A stretch of 8,971 bases of DNA from Endomicrobium sp. (GCA_031273885.1 JAISRA010000114.1:1-8971), one strand, 5' to 3'. Positions 1 through 7,079 are shown, numbered from the stretch's first letter. Notes: a model not told the origin generated them from the letters alone. Program-made: numbers and translations.

Positions 1-3000
1 ATGCAAAGGATCTTCCAGATCAATATAAACCTTAGATTTACCTTTATACGTTCTAAAAATTTTCTCTAAGGCCTCCTTTAAAACATCGTCATATCTTGTA
101 GTTGAAATTTTTACGTGAACTTCTCCGTAGTTTGGCGGAAATCTCTTTTTAGCTTCATCTATTGTCATTATATTTTCTACTATTATTTCAAGCTGTCCAT
201 GTACGCCCATTAATTCACCTTTTACAACAACAACATTATTTGGTATAAGATAATTGCTGAATGTTTCAAAATTCTTTGGGAATAATATTGCATCTACACT
301 ACCATGCAAATCTTCTATTTTAAATCTCGTATAAAATTTTTTTGCTTTTGAAACAAGTTTTTTTATGGACACTATCATACCAGCTATACGGACAACCTGT
401 GCTTTTTTAAAATCTGTATTTTCTTTAATCTCCTGAAGTTTATCGAGTCTGTAATTAGAATAAGCAATAAGATCTCTTTTTCTTGGAGTTAAAGGATGCC
501 CTGAAAGATAAAATCCCAAAACTTCTTTTTCAAAATCTAACGCTTCAAAAAGTTCAAGTGGTTCTGTTTTTTGTAATAGTGATGCGTTTGGCATTGTCTC
601 CGAGCTACTAAAGAGAAAACCTTGCAATGAATTTTCGTCTTGTTTGATTTGTAAAGCTTTGCCAACAGAAAAATCTATACTTTGAAGCAAATTCGCCCTT
701 ATTTCAAGTTTCTCTTTACTAAAAAAAGAATCAAAAGCACCTGCCTTTATAAGACTTTCAAGAGCCTTTTTATTTGTCAATTTTAAATCTATTCTTTGTA
801 AAAAATCAATCCAATCTTTAAACTTTTGAACCTTTCCATCAACAAATCTTGCTTGTTCTATAGACTTAGCTAAACCTTCGCCGACATTTTTAACGGCAAG
901 CAGTCCGAAACGTATATTTTTGCCTTCTATTTTAAAAGCTCTATCAGAATACTGTACGTCGGGAGGCAAGATCTTAATATTAAAAACAGATGCATCTTCT
1001 AGATACATCACAAGTTTACTTTCTTCACTATCTTTCACAGCTGAGCGCCCTATTTCGCTGTTAAGCAAAGCAGTTAAATACTCCAAAGGATAATTTGCTT
1101 TTAAGTATGCGGTTCTGTAAGAAACTATTCCATAAGCTGCTGAATGAGATTTATTAAAGCCGTATCCTGCAAACGCAACAATATTATTAAATATTTTTTT
1201 TGATATTTTTTTATCAATGCCATTTCTTTCAGCGCCGTTTATAAATTTTTCTCTTTGTTTTTCAATAACTTCAGGTGTTTTTTTACTCATTGCTTTACGC
1301 AAATCGTCCGCTTCACCAGGCGTAAAACCCGCAAGAGCAACAGACATTTTCATTACTTGTTCCTGATACAAAATAACGCCATAAGTACTTTTTAATATAG
1401 GCTCCTGCAACGAATGATCATAAACAATCGCTGTTCTGCCGTGTTTACGATTTACAAAATCATCTAACATTCCCGAACCCATAGGACCTGGACGATACAA
1501 AGCAACCAAAGCAACCACATCATCAATGACACTTGGCTTAAGTTTTCTTATCAAGTCTCTCATGCCTTTGCCCTCAAGCTGAAATACGCCCATAGTTTTA
1601 GCTTCGTCTAACAGTCGAAAAGTCTTTTTATCATCTAAAGGAATGTCACTTAATTTAAAGTCACAATTTTTTTTATGTATGAATTTGATACAATCATCAA
1701 TAACTGTAAGTGTCCTCAACCCCAAAAAGTCAACTTTTAATAAACCCAGCCGCGACAAAACAACACCATCATACTGAGTTATAATAATATTTTTTGCCCC
1801 CCTTGCAAGAGGAGAATAATTTGTAATTTCTTCATTTGCTATCACCATACCGGCGGCGTGCACTCCAGTATGTCTCTTTATTCCTTCAAGTTTTTGTGAA
1901 GCAGTTAGAAGTTTTGCAACTTTTTTATCTGTTTTAACAAGTTTTGATAAATCTAGTGAAGTCTGCATGGCTTCGACAATACTTGTATTTTGCGGAATCA
2001 GTTTAGCAATATTATTTGATTCTGTCGGTGTAAAACCCATAACTCTTGCAACGTCTTTAATAACGAGCCTTGACTGCATTGAACCAAAGGTTATAATTTG
2101 CGCACATTTTTCTTCACCGTATTTATCGCGTACATATTTTATAACCTTGTCTCGTCCAGAATCTGCAAAATCTATATCCAAATCAGGCATCGACCGCCTC
2201 TCAGGATTTAAAAATCTTTCAAACAACAAATCATACTTTAGTGGACAAATATCCGTAATCCACAAAGTATATGCAATCATAGAACCTGCTCCAGACCCTC
2301 TTCCTGGACCCACAGGAATGTCATGATCTCTTGAATATTTTATGAAATCAGCCACTATTAAAAAATATGAGGCAAATCCCATTGTATTAACAACAGAAAG
2401 CTCATGTTTTAATCTTTCTTCATGTTCTTGTTTGATTGTAACGTATCTTTTCATAAGCCCCTGACGACAAAGTACTTCAAGATATTCCGAGTCAGATTTA
2501 TATCCTTTTGGAATAGGAAATTGCGGCAAGAGCAGTTTATCAGTACTTATTTCGAGGTTAGTTTTTTCGGCAACTTCTAAAGTATTTTTTATTGCTTCCG
2601 GTACATAAGAAAATGTTCTTATCATATCTTCTGTGCTGCGGTAGTAAAAAAGATCCGAATCAAAACGTAGTCTTTTAACATCATTTAGTAACTTGCCTGT
2701 TCCTATGCAAAGCAAAATATCATGGATTTCAGAATCTTCTTTTCTTAAAAAATGACAATCATTTGTTGCAACGAGATGAATTGCAGTTTTCTTTGATAAT
2801 TCAATAAGATCAGGAATTATTTTTTTTTGATTCTTAAGACCATTATCCATAATTTCTATATAAAAATTATCTTTGCCGAAAATATCGCGATATTCTATCG
2901 CCGCATAATGTGCTTTTTTGAGATTTCCTTTAACTAAAGCCGATGCAACTTCACCGGCAAGACAGCCTGAAAGAGCAACAATACCACTGCTATATTTACT

Positions 3001-3426
3001 TAAAACTTCCTTGTCTATACGTGGTTTATAATAAAAACCTTCTGTAAACCCTACGCTTACTATACGCATAAGATTTTGATAACCTTTAAAATCTTTTGCA
3101 AGAAGAGTTAAATGATTGTAGTTGTTGTCACCTTCTGCAGACACTCTATTAATCCTGTTAACATTTTTATCAAAACGCGATTTTGGAGCAACGTATACTT
3201 CACAACCTATAATTGGTTTTATGCCGCTTTGTTTTGCCGCCCAGTAAAATTCCATGGCACCGTACATATTACCATGATCGGTAATAGCAAGCGCCGTCAT
3301 TTTATACTCGTTAGCTATAAGCTTAAAGAGTTCGTCTGGATTTCCTTTGTCATCAGTCAGTCTGCAAGCGCCATCAAGAAGAGAATATTCGGTATGATTG
3401 TGTAAATGTACAAATTCCCCAGCCAT
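1..3426 (-). CDS. dnaE: DNA polymerase III subunit alpha, DnaE type (3' end beyond window)
   Basis: Catalytic subunit of the replicative DNA polymerase. The frame is open for 1142 codons and runs off the left edge. DnaE proteins are usually about 1150-1200 residues, so only the extreme C-terminus should be missing. The N-terminal PHP domain has H9-N-H11, D50-H-G and N222-D-C-H225, so its metal-binding residues look intact, which in this family can mean a PHP-associated 3'-5' exonuclease. The polymerase core shows PGRGSGAGS and the P-D-x-D-x-D-F motif (D415, D417, D419). The third catalytic aspartate is D566 in VDFLGLRTLT. A helix-hairpin-helix region lies around 780-870 (KNVGEG at 846-851) and an OB fold begins near 1012 (VRIAGM). 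The ATG at 3426 has AGGTG six bases upstream. PolC-type features (inserted DnaQ-like exonuclease) are absent. The gene follows jag on the same strand. I saw no frameshift or internal stop. Confidence 0.97.
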   Translation of the reverse strand, partial: MAGEFVHLHNHTEYSLLDGACRLTDDKGNPDELFKLIANEYKMTALAITDHGNMYGAMEFYWAAKQSGIKPIIGCEVYVAPKSRFDKNVNRINRVSAEGDNNYNHLTLLAKDFKGYQNLMRIVSVGFTEGFYYKPRIDKEVLSKYSSGIVALSGCLAGEVASALVKGNLKKAHYAAIEYRDIFGKDNFYIEIMDNGLKNQKKIIPDLIELSKKTAIHLVATNDCHFLRKEDSEIHDILLCIGTGKLLNDVKRLRFDSDLFYYRSTEDMIRTFSYVPEAIKNTLEVAEKTNLEISTDKLLLPQFPIPKGYKSDSEYLEVLCRQGLMKRYVTIKQEHEERLKHELSVVNTMGFASYFLIVADFIKYSRDHDIPVGPGRGSGAGSMIAYTLWITDICPLKYDLLFERFLNPERRSMPDLDIDFADSGRDKVIKYVRDKYGEEKCAQIITFGSMQSRLVIKDVARVMGFTPTESNNIAKLIPQNTSIVEAMQTSLDLSKLVKTDKKVAKLLTASQKLEGIKRHTGVHAAGMVIANEEITNYSPLARGAKNIIITQYDGVVLSRLGLLKVDFLGLRTLTVIDDCIKFIHKKNCDFKLSDIPLDDKKTFRLLDEAKTMGVFQLEGKGMRDLIRKLKPSVIDDVVALVALYRPGPMGSGMLDDFVNRKHGRTAIVYDHSLQEPILKSTYGVILYQEQVMKMSVALAGFTPGEADDLRKAMSKKTPEVIEKQREKFINGAERNGIDKKISKKIFNNIVAFAGYGFNKSHSAAYGIVSYRTAYLKANYPLEYLTALLNSEIGRSAVKDSEESKLVMYLEDASVFNIKILPPDVQYSDRAFKIEGKNIRFGLLAVKNVGEGLAKSIEQARFVDGKVQKFKDWIDFLQRIDLKLTNKKALESLIKAGAFDSFFSKEKLEIRANLLQSIDFSVGKALQIKQDENSLQGFLFSSSETMPNASLLQKTEPLELFEALDFEKEVLGFYLSGHPLTPRKRDLIAYSNYRLDKLQEIKENTDFKKAQVVRIAGMIVSIKKLVSKAKKFYTRFKIEDLHGSVDAILFPKNFETFSNYLIPNNVVVVKGELMGVHGQLEIIVENIMTIDEAKKRFPPNYGEVHVKISTTRYDDVLKEALEKIFRTYKGKSKVYIDLEDPLH

Positions 3427-3432
3427 AAAAAA

Positions 3433-3437
3433 CACCT
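3433..3437 (-). promoter_or_regulatory. Ribosome-binding site of dnaE
   Basis: AGGTG on the minus strand, six bases before the ATG at 3426. It fixes the start just ahead of the conserved PHP-domain N-terminus (HLHNHTEYSLLDG). Confidence 0.7.
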
Positions 3438-3535
3438 GATATTTGGATTTTTACTAGTTATTGGTATAAGGTACTACGTCATTTTTAAAAATTTTTAAGT
3501 CTTAATTTCTTTTTTAAACTTAATTAATCACTTCT

Positions 3536-3647
3536 AACTTGTTTAGTATTGACAACTTAATACTATTCTACGTTGTACATACTTTTAATTTCGCACCTTA
3601 CACTCTTCTTTCAAAAGATTAATTAAAAACTGAACTTGGTTTAGTAT
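3536..3647. repeat. Pair of near-identical 14/15-nt direct repeats in the dnaE leader
   Basis: On the plus strand AACTTGTTTAGTAT (3536-3549) recurs as AACTTGGTTTAGTAT (3633-3647), differing by one extra G. Starts are 97 bases apart. The right copy overlaps the -10 hexamer of the candidate dnaE promoter and the left copy overlaps an inverted repeat. They could be operator half-sites for a regulator or a small duplication. Nothing in the window identifies a binding protein. Confidence 0.5.
3544..3565. repeat. Perfect 7-bp inverted repeat in the dnaE leader
   Basis: TAGTATT (3544-3550) and AATACTA (3559-3565) are perfect reverse complements separated by eight bases. No T-run follows on either strand, so it is not a standard intrinsic terminator. 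It could be a protein-binding palindrome or a weak AT-only hairpin in the dnaE 5' leader. Confidence 0.4.
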
Positions 3648-3671
3648 ACCGTGTTAAAATAAAATTGCCAA
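3643..3671 (-). promoter_or_regulatory. Candidate sigma-70-type promoter for dnaE
   Basis: On the minus strand, TTGGCA (3666-3671, five of six consensus bases), a 17-bp spacer and TATACT (3643-3648, five of six). The -35 lies within the last codons of jag. Initiation near 3636 would give dnaE a leader of about 210 bases. AT-rich DNA produces chance matches, but spacing and both hexamers are good. dnaE may also be read through from the jag operon, since no terminator hairpin is visible between them. Confidence 0.45.
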
Positions 3672-4352
3672 AAAGTGTTTTAATTTCTTATCGGCAGGCT
3701 TTATACCGACCTTCCTCAACATTCCACACCCCTCAGAAAAAGATTCTACAGATGGATCATCTTTTAAATACAAATGTATTATTTTTCTCTCTTTTGCGCT
3801 CATCGGATCAAAACGGTAAATTTTCCCCGTACGGTTAACATATTCTACTGCCTTGTTAACTATAATTTGCAGTTTTTCAATTTGCTTTCTTCTATAACTC
3901 TCACTGTCTAAATTTACTTTGAATTTAGATTTAAATTCTCTATTTACAATTATCTCCGTAATATATTCCAAAGAATCAAGAGTTTGTCCGTTTTTACCAA
4001 TAATAAAAGATCCATTGTTTGACATAATATTTATATTGACAGAATTATCATTAAAAAATGTCTCAATTTTATAGTAATTAAGATTCATTTTAGTTAGAAT
4101 TTCTGCCAATACATGCTCTATTCTTTTACAAACTTTTTTAGGATCAAAGTCGACAAACACTCTGTTAGCACATTTAGATTCATCAGCAGATATTAAAACA
4201 ATTGCAGGTTTTGCGCCCATAAGTCCAAAAAGTCCTTTTGAACCTTCACTTACAACTTTTACTACAGCATCTTTCTTACTACATCCAAGCTGAAATAAGC
4301 CGTCAGTTATTGCATCTGCCACGGTTTTACCTTTAGATTCTATTTCTGGCAT
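3654..4352 (-). CDS. jag: Jag/KhpB-family RNA-binding protein (Jag_N, KH, R3H)
   Basis: A 232-residue cytoplasmic RNA-binding protein, encoded next to yidC in a great many bacteria. Residues 1-50 match the Jag N-terminal domain, including GLFGLMGAKPA at 40-50. A KH domain follows (about 80-155) with its GxxG loop as G119-K-N-G122. The C-terminal R3H domain has the R-x-x-x-H signature (R189, H193) followed by DDPSVESFSEG. Length is normal for the short form without a long linker. Known relatives (KhpB/EloR in Firmicutes) bind RNA and influence cell elongation; a role here is inference. The ATG at 4352 is preceded by GGGAGG eleven bases upstream. The 101-bp gap after yidC shows no convincing promoter, so co-transcription with yidC is likely. 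Confidence 0.93.
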   Translation of the reverse strand: MPEIESKGKTVADAITDGLFQLGCSKKDAVVKVVSEGSKGLFGLMGAKPAIVLISADESKCANRVFVDFDPKKVCKRIEHVLAEILTKMNLNYYKIETFFNDNSVNINIMSNNGSFIIGKNGQTLDSLEYITEIIVNREFKSKFKVNLDSESYRRKQIEKLQIIVNKAVEYVNRTGKIYRFDPMSAKERKIIHLYLKDDPSVESFSEGCGMLRKVGIKPADKKLKHFLAILF

Positions 4353-4363
4353 TTACTTTTACA

Positions 4364-4369
4364 CCTCCC
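4364..4369 (-). promoter_or_regulatory. Ribosome-binding site of jag
   Basis: GGGAGG on the minus strand, eleven bases before the ATG at 4352. The core is strong, with slightly long spacing. Confidence 0.65.
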
Positions 4370-4375
4370 ATAATA

Positions 4376-4389
4376 GGTAATATTTTACC
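4376..4389. repeat. Short inverted repeat upstream of jag
   Basis: GGTAA, TATT, TTACC gives a perfect 5-bp stem with a four-base loop just upstream of the jag ribosome-binding site. It could form a small hairpin in the yidC-jag transcript. It lacks the T-run of a terminator and may be chance. Confidence 0.3.
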
Positions 4390-4453
4390 GTCGTCATGCC
4401 TTATCTTATTCTACTTCTACCTTTACCTTATCATACACACCATCCTACTCTCT

Positions 4454-6013
4454 TTATGAATTAAAATGTTTTATTTGAACTTTGTCTTTTCTTATTACAA
4501 AATACTGTTCTATCATAGAAATTGCACTGTTAGTAATCCAGTATATAACAAGTCCAGAAGGAAAAGACCAAAACATAAATGTAAAAAGTACAGGCATTAT
4601 ATACATTATCCTTCTTTGAGTAGGATCCGATGTAGCAGTAGTCATCTTTTGCTGTAAAAACATTCCAACACCCATTACAAGAGGAAGAAGATTAACATTA
4701 AAACACCCAAGTTTTACAAAATGATCTGCTGCAGATAAATCATTTACAAATAAAATCCAACCTTCACTCCTAAGTTCATAAGAATTTCTTAACATTGTAA
4801 AAAACGCCCAAAAAATTGGGAGTTGCAAAATCATAGGCAAACAGCCACCTAACGGATTAACTTTTTGCGATCTGTAAACATTCAACATTTCAGCTTGAAG
4901 TCTCTGCGGATTATCTTTATATTTTGTTTGTATATCTTTTATTACAGGCTGAATGCGTTTCATTGCAGCAGCAGATCTAAGACTTTTTAAAGTTAAAGGC
5001 AAGACTAAAAGTTGTATAACAATTGTAATCATTATAATAGCCCAACCGTAATTATGAGTAAGTTTATAAAAGAATGTCAATACTGCAAAAGCAATTTTGC
5101 CTAAAAATCCAAACAATCCGAAATCTACAGTTTTTTCAAGACCTAAATTATAGGTTTTTAGATATGTGTAGCCTTTGGGTCCCAAATAAAAATTAACAGA
5201 GTACTCTTTTTTATTAATATCCTTTGGAACTGTTGCCACAAGAGTAAAGGAATAAGGATGTTTTTTATCAAACCTAGATGATATAATTTTATCAAAATCT
5301 GTTGCTTTTTCAGGTATAAATGCAGCAAGGAAATATCTATTATCTATAGACATCCATTGATACATTGGAGCAAGTTCGGAATCGTTTTTAAATTTTTTGA
5401 GTTTGTACGGTTTTTCTTTAGTATAAGCTAAAACCCTGGTAAGTGCAATATTTTCTTTTGTTTCTTTGGTGTCAGTTCCAAGTCCCGGCCCCCACTTGAG
5501 TTCTATCTGCGGTACAGAAGCGCCATCTGTTTTTTCGACTTCAATAGTTAAATTATGCATATAAAAATTAGATAAATTATAGGTTTTTGTAATTGTCCAA
5601 CCTTTTTCAGAAACATATTCAAAAACTATTTTATTATTGGATTTTGAAACAATTTTATAAAACAAACATGGGAAATTTGCCATAACAGGCGGCGATTCAG
5701 GAAATACTAAATCTACCCATTTCCCATTTTTTTCCTTGACAGACCAGCTTAACACCGCTGCGCCTTTATTTGTTAAAATGGCTTTATATTGCTCATTTTC
5801 AACATTTATTTGCTCTTCTTTAATACGCCGCCGTGCCACGAATTCCAACTTATTTAAATTTATGTTTTGAAGCTCAGGTATTTGAGCTTCAATACTTTGA
5901 GGTTGCATCAGATTATTACTATTTTGGGTTGTACTCTGCGGAGTAAAGAAAAAAAACCAAACAAAAATTGTAAAAGTTGATAAAATTGTGAACAAAATAG
6001 AATTTTTCTGCAT
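4454..6013 (-). CDS. yidC: Membrane protein insertase YidC (Gram-negative type)
   Basis: Inserts proteins into the cytoplasmic membrane, alone or with SecYEG. The 519 residues fit the Gram-negative form. A first membrane span lies at about 7-23, followed by a low-complexity N/Q/S stretch and a large periplasmic domain (about 60-290). The conserved insertase core holds spans near 323-342, 388-408, 437-455, 469-484 and 486-505. Core signatures are NPLGGCLPMILQLPIF (386-401) and FPSGLVIYW (484-492). The positive residue normally found in the groove of the first core span (R366 in E. coli, in FIVRGIMYPLT) is replaced by Q334 in IVIQLLVLPLT. The ATG at 6013 shares one base with the yidD stop (TAATG), with AGGAAG five bases upstream, indicating translational coupling. 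The C-terminal tail is short and basic. Confidence 0.97.
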   Translation of the reverse strand: MQKNSILFTILSTFTIFVWFFFFTPQSTTQNSNNLMQPQSIEAQIPELQNINLNKLEFVARRRIKEEQINVENEQYKAILTNKGAAVLSWSVKEKNGKWVDLVFPESPPVMANFPCLFYKIVSKSNNKIVFEYVSEKGWTITKTYNLSNFYMHNLTIEVEKTDGASVPQIELKWGPGLGTDTKETKENIALTRVLAYTKEKPYKLKKFKNDSELAPMYQWMSIDNRYFLAAFIPEKATDFDKIISSRFDKKHPYSFTLVATVPKDINKKEYSVNFYLGPKGYTYLKTYNLGLEKTVDFGLFGFLGKIAFAVLTFFYKLTHNYGWAIIMITIVIQLLVLPLTLKSLRSAAAMKRIQPVIKDIQTKYKDNPQRLQAEMLNVYRSQKVNPLGGCLPMILQLPIFWAFFTMLRNSYELRSEGWILFVNDLSAADHFVKLGCFNVNLLPLVMGVGMFLQQKMTTATSDPTQRRIMYIMPVLFTFMFWSFPSGLVIYWITNSAISMIEQYFVIRKDKVQIKHFNS

Positions 6014-6273
6014 TATGACTTCCTTTTTATTAATTTTTTCTTCTTATTTTCAGGCAAATTTTCAGGCAAAGGCACAGGATCAAAGCCACCACCACAAAAA
6101 GGATGGCAACGAATAATTCTTTTAAAAACTAAATAAGAACCCTTTAAGAAACCGTACATTTCTATTGCTTTATACGCATAAACAGAACAACTTGGACAGA
6201 AACGACATATATGTGGAACAACTTGAGAGACAAATTTATAACATTTAATTAAAATAAGTGCGAAATTTTTCAT
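6013..6273 (-). CDS. yidD: Membrane protein insertion efficiency factor YidD
   Basis: Small 86-residue inner-membrane-associated protein that helps YidC-dependent membrane protein insertion. The family pattern is complete: [15 protein letters not shown] (23-37), G41-F-L-K-G45, RIIRCHP (52-58) and GGGFDPVP (61-68). A lysine-rich tail (about 76-85) follows. Two cysteines, C26 and C60, are extra to the usual conserved pattern as I know it. It lies between rnpA and yidC, with three bases between the rnpA stop and this start and a one-base overlap with yidC. GGAG, six bases before the ATG, lies inside the last codons of rnpA, so translation is probably coupled along the operon. Confidence 0.95.
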   Translation of the reverse strand: MKNFALILIKCYKFVSQVVPHICRFCPSCSVYAYKAIEMYGFLKGSYLVFKRIIRCHPFCGGGFDPVPLPENLPENKKKKLIKRKS

Positions 6274-6276
6274 ATA

Positions 6277-6669
6277 CTACTCCAAACTCGTATATAACTT
6301 CGCACTTTTAAGCAAATCTAAAATAGCTTTTTTTAGACCGTTATAATTCAACAATGCAGTCTCTGGCTTAGAAATAAAAACCATGTCCAAACCAGGCTTC
6401 AATAAATATTTACTAGTTCTAAAAATTTCCCTTAATCTTCTTTTAGTTTTATTTCTTATGACAGCTGTTCCTACTTTTTTATGCGTGACAAGGCCAAGTC
6501 TTGTTATAATCTGTCCGTCGATTCTTTTATAAACTAAAATTCTTATATCCTTATTTTCAAGTCTTAAACCGCTTTTAAATGCTCTGTTGAAATCTCTTTG
6601 AGCATGTAACCGCTCAAGATACGTAAGAGAAAATATCTTCGTAGTAGATTTACTTTCACCTGATAACAT
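6277..6669 (-). CDS. rnpA: Ribonuclease P protein component
   Basis: Protein subunit of RNase P, which with the catalytic RNA removes 5' leaders from precursor tRNAs. Its 130 residues are near the usual 110-130. The family core starts with FSLTYLERLHAQRDFNRAF (13-31), and the RNA-binding signature RNKTKRRLRE sits at 72-81. About twelve residues precede the core, slightly more than in many homologues. I kept the ATG at 6669 because I saw no better internal start, and AGGA lies about thirteen bases upstream, a rather long spacing. It follows rpmH by 41 bases, the classic rpmH-rnpA pairing, and is followed closely by yidD. Confidence 0.95.
   Translation of the reverse strand: MLSGESKSTTKIFSLTYLERLHAQRDFNRAFKSGLRLENKDIRILVYKRIDGQIITRLGLVTHKKVGTAVIRNKTKRRLREIFRTSKYLLKPGLDMVFISKPETALLNYNGLKKAILDLLKSAKLYTSLE
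6280..6283 (-). promoter_or_regulatory. Ribosome-binding site of yidD inside rnpA
   Basis: GGAG six bases before the yidD ATG, embedded in the last codons of rnpA. It supports translational coupling of the two genes. Confidence 0.65.
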
Positions 6670-6710
6670 ATTTAATTAGTTTTTCCTATTTCTCGTCAGC
6701 ATAAGTACCT

Positions 6711-6845
6711 TTATGCACTTATCGTTTTACGTCCTTTTTTTCTGCGAGAACTCAAAATTTTCCTTCCGCCAGACGTTGCCATTCTTGCCATAAAACCTAT
6801 TTTCTTTTTTCTTCTATCTTTGTTTGGTTGAAACGTTCTTTTCAT
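6711..6845 (-). CDS. rpmH: 50S ribosomal protein L34 (bL34)
   Basis: A 44-residue, highly basic ribosomal protein of the large subunit, the usual length. It begins [18 protein letters not shown] and continues [19 protein letters not shown], ending in KTISA, all matching the family (typically MKRTYQPS...HGFRxRMxTxxGRxVLxxRRxKGRxxLsx). It is a real gene despite its small size. AGAGGA lies seven bases before the ATG and a near-consensus promoter a further 36 bases up. It is the first gene of the rpmH-rnpA-yidD-yidC-jag cluster. Confidence 0.97.
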   Translation of the reverse strand: MKRTFQPNKDRRKKKIGFMARMATSGGRKILSSRRKKGRKTISA

Positions 6846-6852
6846 TTTAGAA

Positions 6853-6858
6853 TCCTCT
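6853..6858 (-). promoter_or_regulatory. Ribosome-binding site of rpmH
   Basis: AGAGGA on the minus strand, seven bases before the ATG at 6845. Sequence and spacing are good. Confidence 0.75.
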
Positions 6859-6888
6859 CTACCGCAATTTCACCTATGGATCGTACTT

Positions 6889-6917
6889 ATTGTATCTAAA
6901 ATGGCATATAGTGTCAA
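6889..6917 (-). promoter_or_regulatory. Near-consensus sigma-70-type promoter of the rpmH operon
   Basis: On the minus strand, TTGACA (6912-6917, perfect), a 17-bp spacer and TACAAT (6889-6894, five of six). Initiation around 6882 would give a leader of about 37 bases before rpmH. It is the best promoter in the window and fits the high demand for a ribosomal protein. It should drive rpmH-rnpA-yidD-yidC-jag. Confidence 0.8.
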
Positions 6918-6943
6918 ATTAATATAACCAACAAAAGGGCAAC

Positions 6944-6957
6944 AAAACTTTAGTTTT
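6944..6957. repeat. AT-only inverted repeat upstream of the rpmH promoter
   Basis: AAAACT and AGTTTT flank a TT centre. It could be a small hairpin or an operator-like palindrome about 30 bases upstream of the -35. The A/T composition makes chance likely. Confidence 0.25.
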
Positions 6958-7007
6958 AGCAGATTTTGTGTATTTAGATAATATATACCAAATTAAACAA
7001 ATCTGCT
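6958..7007. repeat. Widely spaced 9-bp inverted repeat
   Basis: AGCAGATTT (6958-6966) and AAATCTGCT (6999-7007) are perfect reverse complements separated by 32 AT-rich bases. On the minus strand the arms lie before and after the stop codon of the small frame at 6974-7057. On the plus strand a short T-run follows the right arm, but the loop is too large and no gene precedes it for a normal terminator. Confidence 0.45.
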
Positions 7008-7057
7008 TTTTCATTAACTTTATTTGTCTTGTTTTTAACTATAGCAACATTTCTCAT
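6974..7057 (-). pseudogene. Small 27-codon frame with strong ribosome-binding sites; possible P-loop NTPase remnant
   Basis: The frame starts MRNVAIVKNKT and ends NLVYII before TAA. GGGAG lies six bases before the ATG and AAAGGAG a further four bases upstream, stronger signals than most genes here show. NVAIV at residues 3-7 and NLVY near the end resemble the ends of the Walker A segment of ParA/Soj (AIxNQKGGVGKTTTAVNLAY) or Der (NVAIVGRPNVGKSTLFN), but the GKT/GKS residues are gone. Just past the stop, another frame reads AKTKVLL, like the ParA segment AKxGxKVLL, about ten bases out of register. This could be a decayed parA- or der-like gene start, a functional small peptide or leader, or chance. 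The strong ribosome-binding sites are directly visible; the family match is weak and speculative. Confidence 0.35.
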
Positions 7058-7063
7058 TGTCTA

Positions 7064-7079
7064 CTCCCACCACTCCTTT
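7064..7079 (-). promoter_or_regulatory. Double Shine-Dalgarno sequence of the small frame
   Basis: On the minus strand AAAGGAG (7073-7079) and GGGAG (7064-7068) precede the ATG at 7057. The nearer one is six bases away, ideal spacing. Such a pair in front of a 27-codon frame is unusual and suggests that it is, or recently was, a translated gene start. Confidence 0.55.

Noticed and set aside
1967..2326. A 119-codon plus-strand reading frame
   Set aside because: It lies wholly antisense to the catalytic region of dnaE, has no recognisable motif, and dnaE is well conserved across it.
3112..3405. A 97-codon plus-strand reading frame
   Set aside because: It is antisense to the PHP domain of dnaE, whose metal-binding motifs read clearly on the minus strand.
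1..3426. Frameshift or internal stop in dnaE suggesting decay
   Set aside because: Conserved motifs from residue 9 to beyond 1012 all fall in one frame, which stays open to the window edge.
3549..3554. A perfect TTGACA hexamer on the plus strand
   Set aside because: There is no acceptable -10 at 15-19 bases and no plus-strand gene downstream; dnaE runs the other way.
3600..3656. Intrinsic terminator after jag
   Set aside because: Only a 3-bp GGT/ACC pairing is available, which is too weak to call.
4466..4657. A 63-codon plus-strand reading frame
   Set aside because: It is antisense to the C-terminal membrane spans of yidC, with no support of its own.
6966..6976. Possible DnaA box near TGTGTATTT
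   Set aside because: Only about six of nine positions match TTATCCACA or its complement, and there is no cluster of further boxes.
6958..7010. Plus-strand intrinsic terminator formed by the 9-bp inverted repeat and following T-run
   Set aside because: The loop would be 32 bases, and no plus-strand gene lies upstream for it to terminate.
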